64,000 bases of DNA from Hermatobates lingyangjiaoensis (GCA_026182355.1 JAPFBL010000119.1:702501-766500); one strand, 5' to 3'; numbered from the stretch's first letter, positions 1-11,932 are shown. Made by a program: numbers and translations. Notes: generated by a model from the letters alone, not told the origin.

Positions 1-540
1 ACTACTGCTTGTTCATTAGTACGGTCTTCCTAACGACTCGACTACTGTCTGCCTCATAACTACACTTATTCCTATGACCAGTGTTTTGCACATGATTCTT
101 GTTCAAACCATTATTATGCTCACGACTGCGACCTTGCTCACTGTTGTTTGTACTGCGTACTACTATGATGCTCGTTACTACCCCATTCCGCTTCGATGCT
201 TCCATGCCTCCATGCTTACGACTATTGCCATTCTCACAACAACTATCTGACTCTTGCATGCGACTATTGTCATGTTTATGATAACAATCTTCCCTACGAC
301 TACTCTCACTCACTGCTACAATCATACTCATACTCTCGAGTACTCAGTTACTCATGATTACTGTCTTGCTCACTATTTCTGTCTTACTCCTTACTGTTGC
401 AATGCTCAAGGCTACTTTACTACTCGCGATTATAGCCACACGTTCCTCTCCCCAGGACTGCATTAACTTTCTATCACAAGCCAACATAAATGCAATAGAC
501 TACTTCATAAAACATGAAATAAAAGTTGGACTAGGTACTT
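1..540. repeat. Cryptic low-complexity sequence, pyrimidine-rich
   Basis: Degenerate variations on ACTACT, TTACTACT and CTCACTACTG recur through the segment, so it looks like a decayed minisatellite. The open frames in it come from this bias. No gene is recognised. Confidence 0.5.
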
Positions 541-3500
541 AACTTAAAAAGTACTATCATCTGTTACTTGATTAAATTAAAATGCAAATCTCATTTATTT
601 TTTTTAATTTTTCATTATAAACTTTATTTCAACAATATTATTCAGTCTCAAATTTAGATCTAAATTAGAAAATATCATCTTTATAATGTAACATGAAAAC
701 CAGCACAAAATTTATTACATCATACAAATTTCATTTAATGAAAATAACAAGAATAAATATTTACACAGTTCAAGGAAACAATATGATAAATCAGTTGACT
801 ACATGTAACTCTAATCCAAAAGTATGAATACTATGAAATTAAACACCTGTGTCTGTTCACAGATGTATGAAATGAACTTTTCACTCGTGTATTTAGTTTT
901 AAAAAAATCCTTAAACTGCGATAATTGTCTCCTTTACTTATGATGTTACTATAGACTGGTAACTAAAGTTTACTTCCTTTCCTTTATTGCTGATGTTAAA
1001 TTTAAATAATATTATATTGACATGCATTAAATATAATATTATTATTCTTTCAAACGCATGGAAATTATTGGTTCCCCCAAAATTTAAATTATAATAATTA
1101 TATATTTATAATTTACATAACATACTATTTTAACCACCATATTAGTTAAGAATTTCTTCCAAAAATCAACTTAATCACACGTTATTTAAAAAATAATTTA
1201 CCCTTCTACTTTTACATTTTATGTACAAATTATATAATGAATATATTATTGCTTGGAGTTGTTTCTATAATTGAATATAAAAAAAACATAATTAAGATTC
1301 TTCTTGATATGTACTTTCTTCCTAGAAAAAAATATCATATGGCCACCAGAGCCAATCTCATGAATTATGCAACATTTTTGTGTTCATGCAGTATTCACTT
1401 TTATAATTTTAAAGACTTATTATACATAATTTAAAAAAGGAATAATAATATAACGTCTGTTGATTTATAAAATTTGTAACCAGTATTATTGTTGGTAATT
1501 GTATTGTAAGCTAGAAATGAATGAAACTGTTTCATTCTTGCGATTATTTATTTTATCATACAAGGATAAAGAAATCAAACTATTAATCACAGTTTGCAGT
1601 TAATAGCGGCATCGGAACTTTATTTCATACTATCTAGTGATCAAGTTATATATAATGTGCAAATTTTTACGACTGCCAGGAGAGACTGAAGGAAACAGTT
1701 ATAATTTTGACATATCATAGGATAAAGCAACTTTGTAACGTCCGATGTACTCAAAAACTAAGAGGTTTTTTTCACTTATTAAAACTATTAATAAGTGAAT
1801 GCTGATATATTTTTTAAATGGATTCAAGGGATCTAAAATATGTAATTGTGTTGAAATCTTGAATATAAATTGTTTCATGATTACTTTTACCTCTTAAAGT
1901 AAAGAAAACATGACAAACTCTTACTATGGAAAAAAATTATGTAAGTTTTTTATAAAAATGATACATTATATTAAAAAAAAATGAAAGTAATACTGCTATA
2001 AAAAAGAAAAGTAATAATATAATAATTTAACAAAAAGAATATTCGAAATAATTTACCTTTCTAGATTATGAAATTTTTTTTTTAAACTTTATACTTCAAT
2101 CCATTCCAGACCCGAGCTCAGATTAAAAAAATCGTACTCCAAACAATTATTTCCTATTTAAAATAAAGAAAATAGATTTAATCCATTCCATTAAAGGTAC
2201 TCTTTAAAATACTCCTAACCCACCCCATAATAACTCCCGTAACTATTATATGTACTATACAGTACAGTATATTTGAATGCAAAACACCCTTATAACTAAA
2301 AATCTAAAATAAAAGAAATAAGTTGTTATGCAATCAAAAATGAATACTGTAATAATGAGTACCACCAACTAGCTGGAAACTTTTGAACCAAAATCTCTCG
2401 TTTTTCACAAACCTTCGCGCAGACCAAGCTCGTGTTTCAAAATGTAGTTAGTATTTCAAGCGAAAATTCAGCTCCAATTTGGGCTTCGATATCGAAAAAT
2501 TCGTATCTTAAGCGGCTCATATCTCAGGTAACACTGAGTCTGTTTTTACTTAAGTAAAAAAATATTTACTAAATACCAAAGATCAGTATTCTGTATTCAT
2601 ATTATAGATGTTTATGTAATATTAAATCATCTTTAAATTATATAGGTATTAAATCTCTAATCTTATTTGATGTATTAGGCTAAAACGTTAAAACTTCAAA
2701 TCACTATGATCTCTTAGGTTAAAAAATTAAACTTTCCAATCATTTATGAGCCAAAAGAATAACTATAAAGAACACAACATAAAGAGTAACATTAGAATTT
2801 GTAGCTCATAATTTTATTTGTTTTCGATATTTTCGAATATCTTTTAAGGTTTTCACTGTAAAATTTGATAAGTTATAACTTTGAATTTAATTTTTCAGTT
2901 CTCTAAAATAAATTATAGTTAAAAATATAAATATTAAAGACTTTTTATTCTATAAAAAAAATAGAATATAGGGGTTGCTACAGTTTGTTTTATAGTTCAT
3001 AAAAATGAATCAATTAACTATACTTAATAAATAGAATAATTCAATCTCAACCTAGTAGTTTTTAGCTGTCAGAATACTTTTAATTACAGTAAGTGCATCT
3101 TTTAATGTCTTGAAGAAATACTATATATTGAAGAAATACTATTATTAATTCTAAAAGACCATTAATAATTGATTTTACCAAATACTTTGGCCGTCTTGGA
3201 TATATCGAAAGGATAGTGCTAAAGAAAATAACATGAAATGCTTACTTTACAAAGCATTGGCATTTTCAGAAGAATGGAAAAGAGTTTAACTTTCTGTATA
3301 GTTATACTTATATTAATAAGTAATGAGTTTTGGGTTTTAAAGTCTTTTAAAATCTTCAGTTATGAGAGTGACATTTTAAGACTACATCTTTTAATGTTGG
3401 AAAGAGGATAAGTAATTATAAGGAATTTGTGTACAACAAATAAATGGGATATAAAAGATGAATACTAAGAACTTCATAATACTGGTCAATATAAATGATT

Positions 3501-3650
3501 GTGTAAGCGTTATTACAATGGATTCCTTATATAGACTGAAAGATTAATAGGTAGCAATAATATTGTTTGTAATATATTTTATAATTATTGTAAATTATTA
3601 ATTTATAATTATATTACGATTTATTTTCAATTATTATAAGTTAGCTGCTT
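541..3650. other. AT-rich DNA, no gene seen
   Basis: Very AT-rich with many poly-A and poly-T runs. No exon-like stretch, tRNA-like box, terminal inverted repeat or PLE motif was recognised. Confidence 0.5.
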
Positions 3651-3654
3651 GAAA

Positions 3655-3900
3655 TGGGATTGGTCTTTAGGTCATTTCCATTATAGGTAGGAAGTGGCGT
3701 GAAGGAAATGGACTGCGGGACACTTTCACCTGGAGTTAACTAGCAGCCTCTGGTGGAACAACTTCCTACACTGCTATCCCCTCTTTGGCTAAATGCCATG
3801 GGGCTTAGCTCCGTGTCCAGCAATCTCTGCTCTCCTAGCCCAGTATCGGCATTGCTCTCCAATCAACAAATCTAATCAAATATGCCCACTTGCCAGATTA
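3655..3900. other. GC-richer block of unknown origin
   Basis: About 240 bases of clearly higher GC content in AT-rich surroundings. No tRNA boxes, poly-A tail or coding homology was recognised. It may be an old transposon fragment; this rests on composition only. Confidence 0.25.
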
Positions 3901-4222
3901 AAATTTCTATTTGGTTTCCACTTTGTTCAGTCTAATGAACATTGCTCAGATCAAAAGTGAAATAGTCATGAAAAAATTACTCTCTAACTATTATTAAGCT
4001 GTAAACTATTAACAATTACATCATTTAAATCCATATTATTACTCAAATCATTATAGCGTTGGCTCATAATATTGATGGCTATTCTTTTTAAAATATACGT
4101 TTTGAAGTTTCCTGTGTCCTCCAACAACTAAGGTTTCCTAAAAGAGTGTTTCGTAAATATATATATATAATAGCGGCGAATGTAGAGTCACCGCTCTACC
4201 CTTCTGCGGGACTATTTACCTC

Positions 4223-4244
4223 CTGATGACAATGATGGTCGAAA
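4223..4244 (+). ncRNA. Hammerhead ribozyme motif, PLE family B
   Basis: CTGATGA at 4223-4229 and GAAA at 4241-4244 are intact. They are followed by the family B tail: ATAGAAGTGAG, then about 60 bases of T-rich sequence and a short TA run near 4310. Stem II pairs poorly, so both boxes are present but activity is doubtful. HHRs in PLE terminal repeats are known; here the motif sits in a lone terminal fragment. Confidence 0.55.
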
Positions 4245-4305
4245 TATAGAAGTGAGTTATTTCTTTGTATATCTATCTGTCTGCTACGTTCTTTTTAATT
4301 TGTTT

Positions 4306-4520
4306 ACATATATATGAATGATAAAACCACATTATGAAAATGGGAAAACAAAACTAAGATCTTTTAACCGTAACAAGCGGTCTTCATCAGAGTCAAAAAC
4401 CCAACTGACGTATATATATAATCAATGATCAAACCACAATAAGGTTCCCATTTCTTATTGTGGTTTGATCATTCATTGTTATTTCACGTGTTTATGTGAA
4501 ATCTTTATATATATATATAT
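4306..4520. mobile_element. PLE terminal fragment, family A, head-to-head
   Basis: Left arm on the minus strand with an HHR-like core at 4359-4390: CTGATGA is present but GAAA is mutated to AAAA. Most of the right arm is missing; what remains is the outer segment with GTGGTTTGATCATT, TTTCACGTGTTTATGTGAAA and then (TA)n. The outer parts of the two arms are reverse complements, as in other family A pairs. Confidence 0.6.
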
Positions 4521-4699
4521 ATACATTTGTGTGTGAAGTAATAGAGATAGGTCAATAGACAGATAGAGATAGAGAGAAATATTGATAAGTATAAAAGAGA
4601 GAGGGAGATAGAATGTATGAGCGCGAGAGAGAGAGAGAATTACAGATATTTCAAAAACCAAAAGTTAGTTATATTAACTAAATTTCATATTTAAGTACT

Positions 4700-6630
4700 T
4701 TTAGCCGTTTGATGAAAAAGTGAGGTCAGCACATTGTCATAATGCGCTTTCTTACTTTTTAGAGAAAATAAACGGTTATTTGAATTTGGTAGAAATCTGT
4801 CGACACGATTTTGATTAAAAGCGTTATAGTTCTGGTGTTTTCTTGTTCAACTTCAATATGTGCATGAAGGCTAAAATCGCGTAAAAATTGCCCTTCAGGG
4901 TCAAAACTTCATATATTATCAAATTTATTTATCTAGAATACTAACTGATTAAATTAATACCAAATATAAACAAAATATAGTGAAATATTGATAATACATA
5001 TTAAATTTTATATTTTTGAAGCAATCTCTGTAAGTTAAAATATGATCATGGATTTCGTTAATTAATATCATAAATGTACTTCTTTTGTACTTCAAGAGAC
5101 TTACAGGTGAATATCACATTATAATTAAATACAGATTAATTATATTTACTTTTATCTTAATATTTTAGCTACTCATGTAGTACATGTCAACTGTGCTTTA
5201 ACTGTTAAGCAATTATAATTTATTTAAATACATATTAAAATGAGAAAAATAAAAGTTGTGTGAGTCTCATACCATATTTGTTTTAAGTAATTTTTTTCTA
5301 TTCCTATTGTAGCATTCTCAGATGTGGTCTATTTTAAATATAAAACTGAAATCTGCTATTTCCAAGATCTAGTATGAGAGGATAGAATTTATACTATCTT
5401 TCCATTTGAGGGTATGTCAACCTCTGAATACTTGATGAATATATACAAGCAGAAGAAATATTTCCATAATAAAGAGCTGTCTGTATTCTTTTATTTTTTC
5501 AGTTAGATTTGAAAATTACTATTTCATCCATACTCACATAGTTTCTTTGCTATATAACTTTTACAATACAAATTATTATCATTTAAAATAAATTATATAT
5601 AATGATACTTTCTTTCTCTTTAATTGGGTGATAAACTAAAAGAAATGTAAAGAATAAAAAAAAATTATTGCTCGCATTCGATTCAGTTATCAGAAAAAAA
5701 AACTTCTCAGTGATTCGATTAGGAAATGAAGAAACTCGTTATAGAAGTACTGCAGTTAAATGATTCTTTACATGAAGGTAGAACAGCATTCAAAAAGGAG
5801 GTGCCATGGTATAAATAATAACGTCAAAAAATAATAACAAAATACTCTAATAACGAGAATTGTTTTTTTATACTGTCTTTTTCCTATTGTGTAAGAACCA
5901 TTATGTTTACCTCCTTTTGAAAAAATATCTTAATATTATTAATTTTTTCTTATATTTTGTCTTACCGTTAAAATATGTAAAAGACATCGTCTTTTGTATC
6001 TCTTGTTCCATTTGTTTCCAATGACCATATCAATAGGTTATCATCTTTAATGCTGTTTATGGAGGTAATCGTGTCATTTTTGTTATTTGGCACACATTTG
6101 AGCTATTGGCAAAAATTACTTCCTGATTATTCTACATTAAGAGTTTTACATTTTACCTCACTGATGTTTATAATAGTTGGGATCATTAACAACTATCTGG
6201 TATTGTATGGGCTTGGAATCAACAGCTTTGATTCCTCTCCGGAGGATAATATATATGCAAGATTTTTAATCTCCCGTAGGCAAAATCTAGAAGTACGACC
6301 AAGATTAAGGCCATCAATTTTCAGTATTAAAGTACTGAAATTGATCTACAAGTTCTACATGACCTGACCCATAAAATATGGTCAAACTTGCTTATTATCA
6401 ATACAGACAGACATCCAATTCACCTCAGTCCTGAAGAAAAATGTTTATTGTTTGCTGTTTATTGTGTATCTCTTATATATCCTATAACTATATTGTTCAC
6501 TAAAATGCAGTTAATGTTGCATTTAACTTAATTTGAAATCATTTAGTTAAAGAATAAATGGTTTCCCAACCATTCAGATCCTCTCAGCTTTATTGAAGTT
6601 TTCTCTTTGTTCTTAATTACATCATTAATT
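4700..6630. other. AT-rich DNA, no gene seen
   Basis: No recognised gene or repeat. A 105-codon open frame at 6050-6367 resembles no family I know and lacks splice or codon support, so it is not called. Confidence 0.45.
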
Positions 6631-6829
6631 ATAATGTGATATTACAACAGCAAAAGATCTTATATAAGAATCTAAAACGCGGATATGTCTCCTTCAAACT
6701 CCTTCAGCTCCTGCAATTAATCCCTATTGCTACAAAACAAACAAAAAAAAAGGATGAAAAGAACAACAATAAACAAGGAAAGTTGACTCCCAGACAAGAG
6801 GTCTTCATATATATATGATCTACGTAATT

Positions 6830-6994
6830 ATGGTCGAAAGCTCGAATGAATTGATGTCCCTTGGACAATTAATGTGGAAACTCCAACCACAAGATAGAAG
6901 AATCGCCCGCAAGATCGAGGTCACCAGCTCAAACATCATGAGAGCAGATGCTGCTCCTGCTTTTAACATTATATGTAAGAAGATTTCACAATAA
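6830..6994 (+). pseudogene. PLE 5' reading-frame fragment, 54 codons
   Basis: A short open frame starting at 6830 contains MSLGQL, followed by a helical stretch ending ADAAPAFNIIC. The better-preserved PLE start at 39839 reads MSLGQLLYEI and later AEAAVYFNKIC, so the two are homologous. Upstream, GGTCGAAAGCTC (6832-6843) is the 3' half of a family C hammerhead whose 5' half is replaced by a TA run. The frame is cut just before the expected LLPxY motif and runs into the end of an inverted family A terminal repeat at about 6979. The element is dead, and the fusion junction may mark a template switch or nested insertion. Confidence 0.6.
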
Positions 6995-7184
6995 ACACGT
7001 GAAATAACAATCAATGATCAAACTACAACATGAAATGGAAAAACAAAACTACAGATCTTTCAACCGTAACAACAGGTCTTCGTCAGAGTCAAAAGCTAAC
7101 TGACTCTGTTGGATTTTGACTCTGACGAAGACCGCTTATCTTAGTCTTTTTATCCCATTTCATAATGCAATTTGATCATTGATA

Positions 7185-7221
<37 letters not shown>
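6979..7221. mobile_element. Family A PLE terminal pair, head-to-head, then (TA)n
   Basis: The left arm (minus) runs from TTTCACAATAAACACGTG through TGATCAAACTACAA to the ribozyme core. The right arm (plus) repeats it inverted from 7114 to about 7182, but has lost the segment with stem II and GAAA. A 40-bp (TA)n tract follows. Confidence 0.65.
7058..7086 (-). ncRNA. Hammerhead ribozyme motif, PLE family A
   Basis: On the minus strand CTGACGA lies at 7086-7080 and GAAA at 7061-7058, followed by GATCT. Stem II is reduced to ACC/GGT. Both boxes are intact. Confidence 0.6.
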
Positions 7222-7225
<4 letters not shown>

Positions 7226-7489
7226 ATATATAATGGGAAAATTTTTAAGACTAAATGTAATTAAAAGTATAGACTATCTGCATATGATACCTATATTTCT
7301 GATGGCTCGATTTATTAGCTCACTATCATAATCGGTGATTCTGAGGCAACTTTCCGATCAATCAATGCATGCGACGTTTCAGAGTTACATGAAGCATACC
7401 TTATGCATAGTGCAGAAAAATCAGATTTTGCCATCAGCAAAAAGGTTCGTCAATGTCTAGAATTCTGTTTTTAAGTTCAGAAACATTTA

Positions 7490-7660
7490 TATATATCAAA
7501 TATCAATGACTTCAACCTATAAATAAGGTTAAATGAAAACCGAAACGTCATAGAGTCTTTAACCGTGAAAGATCTTACGTCTGTTATTCCCATTTCATTA
7601 TACTGATTTATCGGTTTGATCATTGATGGTTGTTTACGTTTTATTGATATCTTATTATAT
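7490..7660 (+). mobile_element. Decayed PLE terminal copies
   Basis: Two fused remnants. At about 7524-7551, GGTTaaatgaaAACC followed by GAAACGTC resembles stem II plus the second box of a hammerhead, with CTGANGA lost. At about 7555-7650, GTGAAAGATCTTAC and GGTTTGATCATTGAT mark a family A right arm. Confidence 0.45.
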
Positions 7661-7680
7661 ATATATATATATAATATATA

Positions 7681-7950
7681 TATATGATCAAATCACAATA
7701 AGAAATGGGAAAAACAAGACTAAGATATTCAACTAACAAGTACTATCATAACAAGATTTCATATATACACGAGTGGGTAAATAGACAATCAATGATCAAA
7801 CCACAATGTAAAATGACGGTTGAAAAAGATCTAAGATCTTTTAACCACATACTATTGGGTTTGTTTCGATCAGATGTTCAAAACTCAACGTGGGTTTATG
7901 TCAATTGCGGTTTATATATATAAATATACAAGATTTCATATTACACGTGA
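7681..7950. mobile_element. Decayed family A PLE terminal sequence
   Basis: TGATCAAAtCACAATAAG starts at 7685 and a second TGATCAAACCACAAT at 7793, each followed by diverged matches to the family A arm. The hammerhead boxes are not intact. It ends near CACGTGAAAT (7944). Confidence 0.5.
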
Positions 7951-8006
7951 AATAATCATATCATATGATCAATATCTCAATGTTAAATGAGGAAAATACT
8001 AAGATC

Positions 8007-8035
8007 TTTCAACCACAACAAGTGGTTTTCGTCAG
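8007..8035 (-). ncRNA. Hammerhead ribozyme motif with covarying stem II, family A
   Basis: CTGACGA (8035-8029) and GAAA (8010-8007) on the minus strand are intact. Stem II reads AACCAC/GTGGTT, six perfect pairs, where other family A copies have GACCG/CGGTT. Both sides have changed together, which supports selection on, or a distinct lineage with, a paired stem II. One extra A sits between CTGACGA and stem II. Confidence 0.65.
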
Positions 8036-8099
8036 ATTCAAAAAGCCAACTGGGTTTTCATATTGTGGTTTATCATATATAATATATAATCATAATATC

Positions 8100-9320
8100 A
8101 ATATTTCATTTTTACTATCTTTAAATTGGTTTTTGTTCCTAATTCTTTTTATCATCACTACTAATTATCCTTTACCCTTGATTATTTTAATCAGCATTTT
8201 CTGAGATGCTCATAATGTCATCATCTTGACTTGTGACATGGTGCTTTCATTTCCTGATCGGTTTTTTCCAGAAGATTACTTTTCCTTTTGATGACCAGTG
8301 ATGCCAAGTAGAGGCAAAGGTCTTATGTCAGAGATTTCCTTTGTGATTTCTAACTCTATGATTGTTTAGTCACTTAAAGGATAACTCCGGTATGACAGTC
8401 TCCCTCTTTCTCCTGATAACTGTTTACTAAATCATATTGCAATCATTAGGAAGAAATTTGAAACTGGAAGCGTGTAATTACACAGCTGTGCATCTAACTT
8501 CATTACATTTATCTAAATCTCCACTTTAGTTTAGAAACATTATTTATATATTTGTGTTTAGAATAAAATTAACTCTAAAAAAAATAAATTGTAACAGATA
8601 TGACCACATTCTAGAGTTGATCATAATTAGTGAGTGAAGTGATCTATCTGAGTGTTAGCCTAACAGCTAATGTAATATTAGATACATTGCATATTTTGTG
8701 ATAATAGTTATGTAAAAATATATTCAACTTATTTTATTATCAATGTCTTTCCTTCACAAAATTTTCTGGCATTTCTATTATAATCTAACTGAACCTTTTC
8801 ATTTTTGAATTTAAATATGGATACTTCAGTAGTTATTTTTAATAAAGCACGAAGTTATGTTTAAAATTTCCATTCTTTAGCAATTCATTTTAAGCCTCTA
8901 ATCATTTGTTTTTTTGTTCTTCATTTTTATAATATTTTATCTGATAGAGTGAGTTTTTATTGCTTTGGTCCGGAATAAAATACATTTATAACATTTGTAA
9001 GTTGTACTTTTTGCATATTTTAATATGTATATAATTTCTTACCTTTGCCTTTATATTCTGGGCCTTTGAAAAAACTTTAAATGAAACCAAAACTACTGCT
9101 ATGGAAGTTTATTTAAACATAAAAACTGACTGATTTTTTACAAATTTTAATTCTTTACATTAAGATATATAAAACTAAAGAAAATCTGGTTTTGATATAT
9201 ATTTTGCAAGTCAAAATGTTTATTTCTGATATTTTCTTTATATTTATAATCTTTTTCATAGAAAAGAAGTACCCAAAATTTATTTATGCAAGTAAGAAAA
9301 CAAAAGAAATATAAATGATT
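8100..9320. other. AT-rich DNA, no gene seen
   Basis: No recognised gene or repeat. Confidence 0.4.
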
Positions 9321-9324
9321 AAAA

Positions 9325-10260
9325 ATGATTGAGCATTGTTTGTCCCTTTTTTGTGCTTCTATTTTTCACTTGAATGAGATCAAATCTGAAGAACCAATTT
9401 TCAGATTGTATTTTCATATTCCTCCTCTTTTATTGAAAGTTGGAGGGATAAGGTATTTTTTTAAGATACCTTACTTTCTTCTAAGCTTAGGAAAGACTGA
9501 AATTACGACAATAAAAAGTACTCCCTCATTACTACTTTTCTTTAGGGTACCCATAACCTTGCACTTATTAAAGATTTTTTCTTATTTTATCAAATTCTTA
9601 TTTAACATCACCAATCTTTAACGACCTCCGACAATTTCCTATTGACAACGTCTCAAATACTTCTTATTTCGGTTTTGCTTCTGCTAAGCCGAACCTTTGT
9701 ATTAATTGTCGTAAGGCTTCCATCGGTCTATTGCTGTCCATGCAAACTCTCACAAGCTTTGTTAGTTTCTAATTAGTGTTTATTCAGATCGTTAATCCTT
9801 GATCCCTGTTCCCAACCATTACCACAGTGATCCCTGTTCCCTGTTACCACATGAGCTTCAGAGGAAGCACGGTTTAACTTTCATGGTTCCTGCATTAGTT
9901 CCGGAACTTCATTGCCATCGTTTAAATATTATTTAATCTTATTATTTATGTTCTAGTTATCTTTAATTAATGTACTTATTTACCAATTTTTTTAACTTAC
10001 TATTCTTAATGTTTTATTGATTTATTATGTCTCCACATCTTCTTCTTTCGCTATATTTAGCTGTTTTTTTTTTCTCTTCCTCCCTTCTTGCTTGTTAACA
10101 AAACGTTGATTGCTCCAGTGTACTAGTCGTTTCTTAGTCGACCGCTTCCGTCCTGTTGAAGATTGTTGAAGTCAATTATGACAGCCATTCTCTAAGTGTT
10201 TCTTTCTACGTGTTTCACCTACCTGATGTCGAGGCAGTTGAAATATATTTATGAGTTTTT
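9325..10260 (+). repeat. Unclassified dispersed repeat R1, copy 1, with decayed HHR at its end
   Basis: The stretch around 9530-9730 is repeated at 10376-10565. Shared blocks include GGGTACCCATAACCTTGCA, CTTCTGCTAAGCCGAACCTT and CTTCCATCGGTCTA. In one frame both copies encode a segment with IDNVS, GFASAKPNL and INCRK, so an element protein was probably encoded, with stops and indels now. At 10222-10241 CCTGATGTCGAGGCAGTTGAAA is a family B hammerhead with the last base of CTGATGA changed. R1 may therefore be the 3' region of another PLE; I do not recognise the protein. Confidence 0.4.
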
Positions 10261-10369
10261 TTTATCTCTTTTATGTGTGTTTTTTTATGAAAATTAATTT
10301 GTTTATAAACTAATTCACAGAGAAGGGTCAAAAAGGCAACAAGTTAATTTGCTCAAAACAGTTATAAAA

Positions 10370-10745
10370 AAAAGTGGTTCCTTATCACTACTTCTTTTTT
10401 TGGGTACCCATAACCTTGCACTTATTCAATATTTTTTCTTATTCTACTTCTATGTTTAACGATCCCCGTCAATATCTTATTGACAACGTCTCATATAATT
10501 CTTATGTCGGTTTTGCTTCTGCTAAGCCGAACCTTCGTATTAATTGTCGTAAGACTTCCATCGGTCTACGCAGTCATTTAAATTTTGGAATAGAAGTGGT
10601 TTGTTTCAGATGTCACTTTCACACCTCCAAGGGTGATATTTTACTTCTGATAACGACAAGAGTCATCACACAGAAGTACGTTTTGTTATCTCAATCCATG
10701 TTTCTTTCTATGATCCATAAAAATGTGGGCTCCAGTATAGTATAG
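10370..10745 (+). repeat. Unclassified dispersed repeat R1, copy 2
   Basis: Direct repeat of part of 9530-9730, about 850 bp away. A 123-codon open frame starts at 10374 and contains IDNVSYNSY, GFASAKPNLRINC and a non-homologous C-terminal extension. Beyond about 10570 the two copies diverge completely. Confidence 0.4.
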
Positions 10746-11154
10746 ACTATAAACTATAAACTATCATACTATATATCATATACTATATATATCATAAAAT
10801 AAACTATATTTTTTTTCTAATCATTTGTGTTCTTCTTTGTGATTTGGTTACATTTAATGTATGTTGAACTTTACTTGGTCCTCTGTGACCTTGTAGTTTC
10901 TTTTTTGGTGTTGTCTTTTTTATCATAGAAATAACAACAATGTACCACAAAAATTTGTGTTTGTTGAGACAAAGTCTGATGTGTTTATTTTACCTTTGGT
11001 TGCTTCGGTGGCTAAATATATAAGGTCGTCTCCCTTGGACTCACAGAGACATGAGTTAAATTCCCTTAAAACTTGGCGGTTTGTGTCATCCAAGGAAATT
11101 TTGGCTGGTGGTATATTTGTCAGTTCATTGGCATCCTTACTTCTTACCTCCTAT

Positions 11155-11495
11155 TATCGACCAACCAATCTTCCAATCAAACAATCAACAAACCAATCAA
11201 CCAACCAACTAATGAAACAATATACGAATCAAACAATCAGCCAACAACACTCAATCAACTAACTAATCAAATAAACAACCAACTAATGAAATAATTAACC
11301 AACCAATATCCCAATCATCCAATCAAACAATCAACACACGAATCAATGAAGCAACCAACTAATCAAACAATATACCAATCAAACAATCAATCAACGATTC
11401 ACTCAATCAACTAACAAATCAAATAAACAACTAGTTAATCAAGTAATCAACCAACCAATCACACAAACAACCAAACAATCAACTACAACTACTTC
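11155..11495. repeat. Imperfect AACC/AATC tetranucleotide tract
   Basis: Long run of ACCAATCAA, CAACCAACT and ATCAAACAAT variants. Open frames here give N/Q/T-rich low-complexity peptides and are not called. Confidence 0.8.
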
Positions 11496-11577
11496 AACTA
11501 TTAATTGTTGTGACTTTATATATATATATATATATGATCAAACCACAATAAGAAAATGGGAAAGCAAGACTAAGATC

Positions 11578-11606
11578 TTTCAACCGTAACAAGCGGTCTT
11601 CGTCAG
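11578..11606 (-). ncRNA. Hammerhead ribozyme motif, family A
   Basis: CTGACGA at 11606-11600 and GAAA at 11581-11578 on the minus strand. Stem II is GACCG/CGGTT with a 7-nt loop, after one extra A. Stem III is the palindrome AGATCT and the putative cleavage triplet is CTT. GACT before the first box can pair with AGTC after the triplet (stem I). Confidence 0.75.
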
Positions 11607-11653
11607 AGTCAAAAACCCAACTGAGGGTTTTTGAGTCAGTTGGGTTTTTGACT

Positions 11654-11682
11654 CTGACGAAGACCGCTTGTTACGGTTGAAA
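11654..11682 (+). ncRNA. Hammerhead ribozyme motif, family A
   Basis: Exact inverted counterpart of the minus-strand motif 48 bases to the left: CTGACGA 11654-11660, GAAA 11679-11682, same stems. Confidence 0.75.
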
Positions 11683-11743
11683 GATCTTAGTCTTGCTTTC
11701 CCATTTTCTTATTGTGGTTTGATCATTGATTGTTATTTCACGT

Positions 11744-11783
<40 letters not shown>

Positions 11784-11856
11784 ATTTCACATAAACACGT
11801 GAAATACCAATCAATGATCAAACCACAATATGAAATGGGAAAACAAGACTAAGATC

Positions 11857-11883
11857 TTTCAACCGTAACACGGTCTTCGTCAG
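11857..11883 (-). ncRNA. Hammerhead ribozyme motif, family A
   Basis: CTGACGA at 11883-11877 and GAAA at 11860-11857 on the minus strand. Stem II is ACCG/CGGT with a 5-nt loop. Confidence 0.7.
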
Positions 11884-11903
11884 AGTCAGTTGGGTTTTTG
11901 ACT

Positions 11904-11932
11904 CTGACGAAGACCGCTTGTTATGGTTGAAA
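11904..11932 (+). ncRNA. Hammerhead ribozyme motif, family A
   Basis: CTGACGA 11904-11910 and GAAA 11929-11932; stem II has one C-to-T change on its 3' side. Stem III is AGATCT. Confidence 0.7.

Larger units (their letters stand above)
11535..11725. mobile_element. Family A PLE terminal pair forming a near-perfect 90-bp hairpin
   Basis: The left arm from TGATCAAACCACAATAAG (11535) and the right arm ending CTTATTGTGGTTTGATCA (11725) are reverse complements over about 85-90 bases each, with a loop near 11625-11635. Positions pair so that their sum is 23260, with no indel in the arms. Each arm carries a complete hammerhead. Flanked by (TA)n on the left and TTTCACGTGTTT plus (TA)n on the right. 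Confidence 0.85.

Noticed and set aside
6050..6367. 105-codon open frame
   Set aside because: No family resemblance, no splice context, and a stop-poor stretch of this length is possible by chance in 64 kb read in six frames.
11073..11294. Asn/Gln-rich open frame
   Set aside because: Made by the AACC/AATC tetranucleotide tract.
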